NCBI GenBank assembly: GCA_024405255.1
Contig: JAKSOY010000165.1
Location: 1-9,815 of the forward strand
Direction: 5' to 3'
Length of the DNA: 9,815 bases
From: Kiritimatiellia bacterium
GTDB lineage: Bacteria; Verrucomicrobiota; Kiritimatiellia; RFP12; UBA1067
Part shown: positions 1 through 6,098 of the stretch, one piece after another
Position numbering within the stretch: the stretch's first letter is position 1
Layout of the letters: each line of letters begins with the position of its first letter
The notes under the pieces: generated by a model
The model's database searches: none
Seen by the model: only the letters and a program-made list of their open reading frames with translations
Told to the model about the DNA's origin: nothing
Program-made: the position numbers and the translations under genes

Positions 1-226
1 TGACGTGCCCATGGTGTTCCGGTTGTCGCGCCAGCGGCAGGCCGGGTAGCTATGCACGGAACGGATAAGCGCTGAAGGCATCTAAGCGCCAAGCCTCCCC
101 GAAGACAAGACCACCCAGACGCAAGTCTCTCAAGAGCGGTCGTAGACCACGACCTCGATAGGCCGGGGGTGCAAGCGCAGCGATGCGTTGAGCCGACCGG
201 TACTAATCGCTCGTGCGGCTTAGCTT
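1..226 (+). rRNA. rrl: 23S ribosomal RNA, 3' end (partial)
   Basis: This is the last part (domain VI) of the large-subunit rRNA. Conserved blocks can be read directly: the GGTAGCTA-type block at about 44-54, GCTGAAGGCATCTAAGCGCC at 71-90, CTCGATAGGCCGGGGGT at 153-169, and GCGATGCGTTGAGCCGACCG at 180-199 followed by GTACTAATCG and the GGCTTAGC end. The 3' boundary is placed by analogy with the E. coli ending GGCTTAACCTT and may be off by a few bases. The 5' part of the gene is outside the window. A spacer of about 77 nt (227-303) separates it from the 5S gene, and I see no tRNA in it. Confidence 0.97.
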
Positions 227-303
227 GTTTCGACTTCACATGAGGCGGATCTTCGTCGCTTCTCGTGCGTCGCGGTTCTCTTTGTCGATGACGACGGCAT
301 TTT

Positions 304-420
304 CTGCCGGTGGCCATGGAGGGGCTGGTCTACCCGTTCCCATTCCGAACACGGAAGTCAAGGGCCCCATCGCCGAGGGTAGTGCGGGAGTCGCCCGTGC
401 GAGAGTAGGACGCCGCCGGC
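304..420 (+). rRNA. rrf: 5S ribosomal RNA
   Basis: This is a complete 5S rRNA of about 117 nt. The loop signature CCCATTCCGAACACGGAAGT at 339-358 and the GCGAGAGTAGGACGCCGCC end at 399-417 are diagnostic. The terminal helix closes, with GCCGGTGGC at 306-314 pairing with GCCGCCGGC at 412-420 through one G-U pair. It is the last gene of the rrn operon: no tRNA follows, and the T-rich stretch 421-432 begins directly after it. The ends are set by the helix and could shift by 1-3 nt. Confidence 0.96.
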
Positions 421-436
421 TTTTTCCTTTTCCATC

Positions 437-494
437 CGCGCGCTTGAGCGCGCGCACGCGGGACCCGCACGGGTCCCGCGCATTCTTTTGTTCC
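437..494 (+). terminator. Tandem hairpins terminating the rrn operon
   Basis: Two hairpins follow the 5S gene. The first has a 7-bp stem (437-443 with 448-454) and a TTGA loop. The second is a perfect 11-bp GC-rich stem, CGCGGGACCCG at 457-467 pairing with CGGGTCCCGCG at 470-480, followed by a T-containing tail (CATTCTTTTGTT, 481-492). The position after 5S and the stability fit a factor-independent rrn terminator. The T-tract is imperfect, so some contribution of Rho cannot be excluded. Confidence 0.85.
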
Positions 495-670
495 CGCCCG
501 GCGGCGGCGCGGCGCGCAGGCGCCCGGGCCCCCTGTGGGCGGGCAGTGGCACGACGGACAGGCGCACGGCCCCCCCCCCCGCGCGGGCGGGCTCTGGCGC
601 CTACACGTCGTGCTACTACCCCCCCTGCGGCGGCGCCTGGCGCCTACCAGTCGTGCTACTACCGCGTTTT
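495..670. other. Gene-free GC-rich intergenic region
   Basis: Between the rrn terminator and the next promoter I find no plausible gene. The stretch is extremely GC-rich, with runs of 11 C (570-580) and 7 C (619-625) and several GGCGCC palindromes. It also holds the two 26-bp repeat copies listed separately. Reading frames stay open through it on the + strand, but only because stop codons are rare at this composition. The encoded strings are low-complexity Pro/Arg/Ala peptides with no recognisable domain. Confidence 0.7.
595..663. repeat. Two direct copies of a 26-bp intergenic repeat
   Basis: Positions 595-620 and 638-663 are direct copies of a 26-bp unit with 24 of 26 bases identical, 43 bp apart. 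Each starts TGGCGCCTAC and ends GTCGTGCTACTACC; they differ only in an AC/CA swap at 605-606 versus 648-649. A short inverted echo of the core (GCACGAC at 549-555 against GTCGTGC in both copies) lies upstream. The GGCGCC at the start of copy 1 can pair with the GGCGCC at 632-637, enclosing the first unit in a potential hairpin. Function is unknown. It could be a dispersed genomic repeat, a site for a DNA-binding protein, or the remnant of a duplication. Confidence 0.75.
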
Positions 671-673
671 GGC

Positions 674-702
674 TTGATTATTCCCAGCGGTTTTGCGATA
701 AT
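674..702 (+). promoter_or_regulatory. sigma70-type promoter of the RND gene
   Basis: A -35 box TTGATT (674-679) and a -10 box GATAAT (697-702) are separated by 17 bp, the optimal spacing. They lie in the first AT-rich stretch after the GC-rich intergenic region. Transcription would be expected to start near 708-710, only about 3-5 nt before the ATG at 713, which predicts a leaderless or nearly leaderless transcript. Confidence 0.75.
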
Positions 703-712
703 ATCAAAATCT

Positions 713-3700
713 ATGCCAGCACAAAATCTGCAGTCGGAGGAGGGGCTTCAGAAGCGTCGGCGTCGTGTGAGCATTCGCGCGGCCATTGATGCACTGAAGC
801 CTTTTTCTCGTTTTTTTATTGAGCGTCCGTGTCTTGCGGCCGTTCTTTCTATTGTACTATCGATTTCTGGCGCGGTAGCCCTCTGGTATCTGCCGGTAAC
901 CCAGTATCCGAATGTTCAGCCGCCTCGCGTTGTCGTCAGCTGTTCCTATCCAGGCGCGAATGCAAAAGAAGTGATGAACACCGTCGCCGGACCGCTTGAA
1001 GATGAAATGAACGGCGTCGAGGACATGTTGTTCATGACTTCTTCCTGTACGGATGACGGCAACTACTCGTTGGGGATTACCTTTGAGGTCGGAACCGATC
1101 GCGATGTCGCTTTGATGAAAGTACAGAATCGCGTTCAGCAGGCGACTTCAAAACTGCCGGTCGAGGTGAAGAACACCGGTTTGCGCATTCGTTGCGCGAG
1201 TGAAGACCAGTTGGGCATCTTGACACTGAGATCTAAAACCGGCAAGCTTTCGCGTATCGAGGTTTCGGACTACATGTACGGCGTGGTACAACCGGCGCTT
1301 CTCCGCGTGCCGGGTGTCGGTGACGCATCGATCCACGGACCCAAAATGGCGATGCGCGTGTGGCTGGATCCGATGCGCTGCGCGGCTCAGGGCATTAATT
1401 CCGAGGAAGTTGTCGCTGCAATCAAGAAGCAGAACATCCAGGCTTCATTGGGTACGGTCGGTTCTTCGCCGGCGCCTGATTTGGATGGACGCTCGCTCAC
1501 GCTGATTTCCAAAGGCCGTTTGCGGACGCCGGAAGAATTTGGAGAAATCATTGTCCGACGCGATTCGGCAGGAGGTCTCGTGCGTCTCAAAGACGTGGCA
1601 CGCGCAGAATTCGGCGAACAGGGCTACACGCACTTCAATTCTTTCAACAACAAGGTTTCGATTTCCGTCGATTTGAATCAATTGCCCGGCGGTAATTCGA
1701 TTCGGACGATGAAGCTCGTCCGCAAGACAATGAAGGAGATGGCGAAACGATTTCCGGGCGATCTCGAATGGTTGATTCCCTATGACACAACGGACTACGT
1801 ACGCGCGTGCCTTCATGAAATCATTCTCACGCTCTTTTTGACGATTGGCCTCGTTGCGCTCGTCTGCTGGATATTCCTGCAAGATTGGCGCGCGACGCTT
1901 GTCCCGACGATCACGATTCCCGTGTCCTTGCTCTCGACGTTCATTCTGATGGCCGTCCTTGGATATTCGGTGAATATCTTGACGCTCTTCGGACTCGTCC
2001 TCGCCATCGGCACCGTCGTCGACGACGCCATTGTCGTTGTCGAACGCGTTCAGGAGTTGATGTCGAAAGGGCTCAATGCCAAAGAAGCCGCCATTCAGGC
2101 GATGGAGGATGTGACAGGGGCCGTGATCGCCACAACCCTTGTTTTGCTGGGGATTTTTGTTCCCGTCGGATTCCTGGGCGGTCTCACGGGCAAGATCTAT
2201 CAGCAGTTTTCAATCACACTTTCGACGGCTGTCGTGTTTTCAACCGTGAATGCGTTGACGCTTTCGCCGGCTCTTTGTGCGGTATTGCTGCGCCCGCCAG
2301 ATCCGAACAAGCGGAAATGGGTGGCTTTCCGTCTCTTTGACGTTCTTCTGAATTCGTCACGGAATTTGTATACACAGGCCGCAAGTGTTTTTACGCATCG
2401 TAAAATGATCCTTGTTGCGGTGTTCGCCGCGCTGACGCTTTGGGCGGTGCATCTGGCGAAGACGATTCCGCCGGCATTCATTCCGCACGAAGACCAGGGT
2501 ACGGTGATGGTTGACGCCTACATGCCTGAAGGTACGACGCGGGGGTTGACGATGCAGGCCTGTAAGGAATCGGTCAGCCGCATGTTGGGTGTGGACGGTG
2601 TCGAAGGCGTGTTGTTGACGGTTGGACATAGTCGCATCGGCGGTCGCGGTGAAAACCAGGTGTCGATGACGGTACGGTTGAAACCCTGGGAACAGCGTCC
2701 CGGGAAGGAACTTGAAGTTCAAGGCGTCCGTTCGCGCATTGTGGCCACGAACGCCACGCTGCCGGCGCTTTCGATGCGCGCATTCGCACCGCCGCCGATT
2801 CCCGGATTCGGTGCTGTGGGCGGAATCGAGCCGGCCATTTATTCGCTCGCCGACACGGATACGGAGCGGCTTGCCCGCGTGGCGAAGGGGCTTGTCGGCA
2901 CATTGGAATCTTCGCCGCTCATCGCCTCCGCCGTGTGTGGCTATAATGCCGATACGCCGCATTTGCACGTCGAAGTCGACCGTGCGAAATGCGAACTCTT
3001 CCATGTGCCGCTCGCAACGCTTTATGCGACATTGCAAAACTACCTCGGTTCGCTCTATGTGAACGATGTCAACCTTGGTACGCAGGTGAATCGCGTGACG
3101 GTTCAGGCCGACTGGTCGGGACGCGCCGATGCCGATGCGGTCCGGGGGCTTTACGTGCGTTCGGATACCGGGGCGATGGTGCCCGTCGGATCGTTGGCCG
3201 AATTCCGTGAAGAGCTCGGCCCACGAGCCGTCTATCGTCGTAACCAGTATGTCTACTGCTCGATCGTCTGTACGCCGGCACCCGGCGTCGAACAAGGCGT
3301 CGCCTTGCGCGAGGTTCAGCGGATCCTCGACGAACAGCTGCCGCCCGACTACGCATACGATTGGGCCGGACTCACCTTCCATGAAATGCGCGCGCGCGGT
3401 ACGGCGGCACCGCTTTTGGCATTGGCGATTCTGTTCGGCTACCTCTTCCTCGTTGCGCAGTATGAAAGCTGGACGATTCCGCTGCCGGTGATGTTGTCGG
3501 TTGCAACGGCGGTCCTTGGCGCCTTGATCGGCCTTCAGATTGCGGGACTGTCCCTCACCGTCTACGCGCAACTCGGCATCATCCTTCTTGTGGGGCTCTC
3601 CTCGAAGAACGCGATTCTCGTGGTCGAGTTCGCGAAGGAACGGCACGAGCGCGACGGGTTTGGCATCATCGAAGCCGCACTTGCGGGTGCACGCGAACGG

Positions 3701-3904
3701 TTCCGTGCCGTGATGATGACGGCGCTTACGTTCGTTCTTGGCATTCTGCCGTTGGTCTGGGCGACAGGGGCTGGTGCGGGAAGTCGGCGCGCGATCGGCG
3801 TGACGACCTTCTCCGGCATGCTCGCGGCTACGCTTGTCGGACTCGTCTTCGTACCTGGACTCTACGTGATCTTCCAGACGATCCGCGAAAAGCTACGTCC
3901 TTGA
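713..3904 (+). CDS. RND-family (HAE1/AcrB-like) efflux transporter, inner-membrane subunit
   Basis: This 1063-aa protein has the normal length of a hydrophobe/amphiphile RND pump, a trimeric proton antiporter that exports drugs or other amphiphiles from the periplasm through a tripartite complex. The topology is classical: TM1 at about 39-60, a large periplasmic domain, TM2-6 at about 370-520, TM7 at about 564-582, a second periplasmic domain, and TM8-12 at about 898-1052. Early motifs match the family (LPVTQYPNVQPPRVVVSCSYPGA at its core, then GPLEDEMNGV). The proton-relay residues are present: Asp437-Asp438 in TM4 (GTVVDDAIVVVE) and Lys965 in TM10 (GLSSKNAILVVEF). I chose the ATG at 713 because it follows the -10 box and gives the usual short basic N-terminus before TM1. 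The frame is open back to 488, but that part is low-complexity intergenic DNA. No Shine-Dalgarno lies before 713; a GGAGGAGGGG at 736-745 lies inside the gene, 21 nt before an in-frame GTG (767), too far to favour that start. No adaptor (MFP) or TolC-like gene is adjacent. The substrate cannot be told from sequence. Confidence 0.95.
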   Translation: MPAQNLQSEEGLQKRRRRVSIRAAIDALKPFSRFFIERPCLAAVLSIVLSISGAVALWYLPVTQYPNVQPPRVVVSCSYPGANAKEVMNTVAGPLEDEMNGVEDMLFMTSSCTDDGNYSLGITFEVGTDRDVALMKVQNRVQQATSKLPVEVKNTGLRIRCASEDQLGILTLRSKTGKLSRIEVSDYMYGVVQPALLRVPGVGDASIHGPKMAMRVWLDPMRCAAQGINSEEVVAAIKKQNIQASLGTVGSSPAPDLDGRSLTLISKGRLRTPEEFGEIIVRRDSAGGLVRLKDVARAEFGEQGYTHFNSFNNKVSISVDLNQLPGGNSIRTMKLVRKTMKEMAKRFPGDLEWLIPYDTTDYVRACLHEIILTLFLTIGLVALVCWIFLQDWRATLVPTITIPVSLLSTFILMAVLGYSVNILTLFGLVLAIGTVVDDAIVVVERVQELMSKGLNAKEAAIQAMEDVTGAVIATTLVLLGIFVPVGFLGGLTGKIYQQFSITLSTAVVFSTVNALTLSPALCAVLLRPPDPNKRKWVAFRLFDVLLNSSRNLYTQAASVFTHRKMILVAVFAALTLWAVHLAKTIPPAFIPHEDQGTVMVDAYMPEGTTRGLTMQACKESVSRMLGVDGVEGVLLTVGHSRIGGRGENQVSMTVRLKPWEQRPGKELEVQGVRSRIVATNATLPALSMRAFAPPPIPGFGAVGGIEPAIYSLADTDTERLARVAKGLVGTLESSPLIASAVCGYNADTPHLHVEVDRAKCELFHVPLATLYATLQNYLGSLYVNDVNLGTQVNRVTVQADWSGRADADAVRGLYVRSDTGAMVPVGSLAEFREELGPRAVYRRNQYVYCSIVCTPAPGVEQGVALREVQRILDEQLPPDYAYDWAGLTFHEMRARGTAAPLLALAILFGYLFLVAQYESWTIPLPVMLSVATAVLGALIGLQIAGLSLTVYAQLGIILLVGLSSKNAILVVEFAKERHERDGFGIIEAALAGARERFRAVMMTALTFVLGILPLVWATGAGAGSRRAIGVTTFSGMLAATLVGLVFVPGLYVIFQTIREKLRP

Positions 3905-3942
3905 AACGCGCAGACGAAAAACTCAAATTCGGTTAACCAATC

Positions 3943-3971
3943 TTGCACATTGGGGGCGGGTTTGGTAAAAT
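3943..3971 (+). promoter_or_regulatory. sigma70-type promoter of the tetrapyrrole fusion gene
   Basis: A -35 box TTGCAC (3943-3948) and a -10 box TAAAAT (3966-3971) are separated by exactly 17 bp, in the 73-bp gap after the RND stop codon. The expected start site, about 6-8 nt past the -10 box, falls at about 3977-3979, on the ATG at 3978. There is no room for a leader or riboswitch between promoter and start codon. I see no clear hairpin terminator for the RND gene in 3905-3942; only a short GGTTAACC palindrome is there. Confidence 0.75.
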
Positions 3972-3977
3972 TAACGT

Positions 3978-6077
3978 ATGAAAAAACCGGTGACAAGGTC
4001 AATGGTAATTGGCGCGCGCGGGAGCCTGCTCTCGCTCGCGCAGACGCGTGGTGCAGTTGCGTTTCTGGAACAGGAGTTTCCGGGGACGTCCTATCGCATT
4101 GTCACGGTCGAAACGCCGGGAGACCGCGACCTCACGACACCGATTGAAAAGAGCGCCGCCGACTTCTTTACGCGTGACCTCGACGAGGCCGTACGCACGG
4201 GGCGCATTGATTTTGCCATCCACTCCGCCAAGGATCTCCCGCCTCCTTCCGAGATGGCGGACGACCTTGATTGGTTCTGGCTCCCGAACCGTGAAGATCC
4301 GCGCGATTGCTGGGTTTTGCGCAAGGGAATGACGCGTGCCCCGCGGAAAGTCGGCATTTCCAGCGAACGCCGCCGGGACTATGCGTCCCAGTGCTACCCC
4401 AAGGCGAAGCTGTTGCCGATTCGCGGGGCGATCGATGCACGCCTTCAGCAGTTGCGCGACGGTCGATACGATGCCGTGCTGATGGCGATGGCAGGGCTCA
4501 AACGTCTTTTCCCGAATCCTGCAGATCTGTCGGATCTTGATCTTCTGCCGATTCCGCTCGAGGTCCTTACGCCGCCGGAAGCACAGGGTTATCTAGCCGT
4601 TGTGTTCCTGGCTGGTGACGCGCGTCTGCTCGCGATGCGCGAACGTTTTGTGAAGGCGGTTCGTTTCGTCTCGGCCGGTGTGGGCGATGCCGGACTCTGC
4701 ACGCTTGTGGGGGCCCGTGATCTCGCGGCAGCCGATGTCGTCCTCTATGACGACCTGATGGGCGATGCTCTCCTTTCCGCGAACATTTCAACTTTACAGC
4801 CTTTCAATGCCTCCGCGCGCCTTGTCCACGTGGGCAAGCGGTGCGGTGCGCACGCGATGAAACAGCCGGAAATCACGCGGCTCATCTGCGACGAAGCGCG
4901 CAAGGGGCGGCGGGTCGTGCGTCTGAAGGGGGGCGATGCGGGGCTGTTTGGACGCCTGGCCGAGGAAGTGGACGCGCTGACGGCGTTGAAGATCCCGTTT
5001 GTGGTTCGTCCTGGCGTGAGCGCGCTGACGGCCGCCACCACGGGAACCGGACTCTTGCTCACGCGCCGTGGCGAATCGACGGGATTTACGGTCTACACGC
5101 CGCGTCGTGCGGCCGATGCGCCCAGAACGGAGGCGAAGGCGGAACCGAATCCGCTCGTGATGTTCATGGCAACGAAGATCGCCGGAACCGAGGCCGCGCG
5201 GCTGGTGCGCGAAGGGTGGTCCGAATCGACCCCTTGTGCGCTCGTGTGGGATGCGGCGGGACCCCATGAAGATGTCGCCACCTCGACATTGGGCGAGGTT
5301 GCGCGCAACGGACAGGTCTTCGGTGAACGATCGGATCCGGGACTGTTCGTGGTGGGATCCGCCGCCGCGCACCGTTGGCCGTCGCTGGGTGAGTTTGCGG
5401 GCCGTCGTGTGCTCGTCACCTGCTCGGAGGCCGTGCAGGAAAAAGCCTGTCGAACAGTAGAAGACCGCGGAGGGCGTCCTATCCGCTGGCCGCTCATTCG
5501 TCTTGTGCCGAACGGATGTGTCGCGGGGAAGAATCGTCGGCCGGAGGACTATGATGCGATCGTCCTCACGTCGCCGTCCTCGGTTCGGATCTTCTTCCAG
5601 TCGTGGACAGGCGATCGCCGTCGTCTGCCGGCGTTCTACACATGTGGTTCGGGGACCGATGCCGAACTGCGTCGTTACGGTGTTTCAAGCGATGTCATGC
5701 CGGCCTCTGATTTTTCGGCTGAAGGGTTGATCGCCGAGATTCGAAAACTTGACTTGAAGGGCCGGCGTGTTCTGCGTTTGCGGAGTGCAAAGGCGGGGAC
5801 CGCTGTCGCGCGGGCGTTGAAGAAGGCGGGGGCCCAGGTGGATGATGTCGTTCTCTACGACAACGAGTTCTGTTCGTCCGCGCCCGTGTTGCCGCCGTTC
5901 GACGATGTGTTCTTTGCTTCGGCTTCGGCTGTTGAGTCGCTTGTGGCTCAATACGGCGCGGCGAAGTTGCGTGGAAAAGGCTTGTACGTGATGGGCGAAC
6001 CCACCCGTGCGGCTTTGTCCGCTACTTGTGGCGAGCGTCGGGCGACCGCAGCGGCGCTTTTCCGTCTGAATAGTTGA
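3978..6077 (+). CDS. hemC-cobA-hemD: Fused tetrapyrrole enzyme: truncated HemC - CobA (SUMT) - HemD
   Basis: This 699-aa fusion would convert porphobilinogen to hydroxymethylbilane, close it to uroporphyrinogen III and methylate that to precorrin-2 with SAM, supplying siroheme and cobalamin synthesis in the cytoplasm. Residues ~9-227 are HemC domains 1-2: IGARGSLLSLAQT (12-24, with Arg14), Lys58, HSAKD (82-86, catalytic Asp86), SSERRR (128-133), RGAIDARL (149-156) and the AGLKRL block ending near Arg176, all matching substrate-binding positions of E. coli HemC. The usual third domain, with the GGCQVP-type cysteine that carries the dipyrromethane cofactor, is missing, and the loop corresponding to GGKG is replaced. 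Residues ~228-460 are SUMT: the SAGVGDAGL loop, VVLYDDLM, GKRCGAH, QPEIT, RLKGGD (315-320) and PGVSALTAA. Some SUMT positions are unusual (RLKGGDA and GRLAEE instead of RLKGGDP and GRGGEE). Residues ~474-699 are HemD, with IVLTSPSSV at 528-536. The ATG at 3978 follows the promoter; a second in-frame ATG at 4002 has a weak AAGG before it and would also leave the HemC core whole. Confidence 0.9.
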   Translation: MKKPVTRSMVIGARGSLLSLAQTRGAVAFLEQEFPGTSYRIVTVETPGDRDLTTPIEKSAADFFTRDLDEAVRTGRIDFAIHSAKDLPPPSEMADDLDWFWLPNREDPRDCWVLRKGMTRAPRKVGISSERRRDYASQCYPKAKLLPIRGAIDARLQQLRDGRYDAVLMAMAGLKRLFPNPADLSDLDLLPIPLEVLTPPEAQGYLAVVFLAGDARLLAMRERFVKAVRFVSAGVGDAGLCTLVGARDLAAADVVLYDDLMGDALLSANISTLQPFNASARLVHVGKRCGAHAMKQPEITRLICDEARKGRRVVRLKGGDAGLFGRLAEEVDALTALKIPFVVRPGVSALTAATTGTGLLLTRRGESTGFTVYTPRRAADAPRTEAKAEPNPLVMFMATKIAGTEAARLVREGWSESTPCALVWDAAGPHEDVATSTLGEVARNGQVFGERSDPGLFVVGSAAAHRWPSLGEFAGRRVLVTCSEAVQEKACRTVEDRGGRPIRWPLIRLVPNGCVAGKNRRPEDYDAIVLTSPSSVRIFFQSWTGDRRRLPAFYTCGSGTDAELRRYGVSSDVMPASDFSAEGLIAEIRKLDLKGRRVLRLRSAKAGTAVARALKKAGAQVDDVVLYDNEFCSSAPVLPPFDDVFFASASAVESLVAQYGAAKLRGKGLYVMGEPTRAALSATCGERRATAAALFRLNS

Positions 6078-6098
6078 TAGGAGTGGGGAAAGAAGACG

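Noticed and set aside
227..303. Possible tRNA in the 23S-5S spacer
   Set aside because: No T-loop (GGTTCRA) or cloverleaf pairing is present in the 77 nt.
595..663. The repeat pair as a small CRISPR array
   Set aside because: There are only two copies, the intervening sequence is 17 bp, far shorter than a spacer, and no cas gene is in the window.
213..677. 154-aa open frame over the 23S end, 5S gene and spacer
   Set aside because: It runs through the 5S rRNA and the terminator hairpins. It is open because of base composition and has no domain or Shine-Dalgarno.
488..712. N-terminal extension of the RND transporter back to an ATG at 488
   Set aside because: This region is low-complexity intergenic DNA containing C-runs, the 26-bp repeats and the promoter. 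The normal RND N-terminus begins just after 713.
2357..3646. 429-codon open frame on the - strand inside the RND gene
   Set aside because: The + strand frame is a well-conserved transporter. The antisense product is rich in Arg/His and shows no domain, as expected for the complement of a GC-rich gene.
3905..3977. Possible cobalamin or other riboswitch before the precorrin-2 gene
   Set aside because: The gap is only 73 bp and the promoter itself ends about 6 bp before the ATG, so there is no leader RNA that could hold one.
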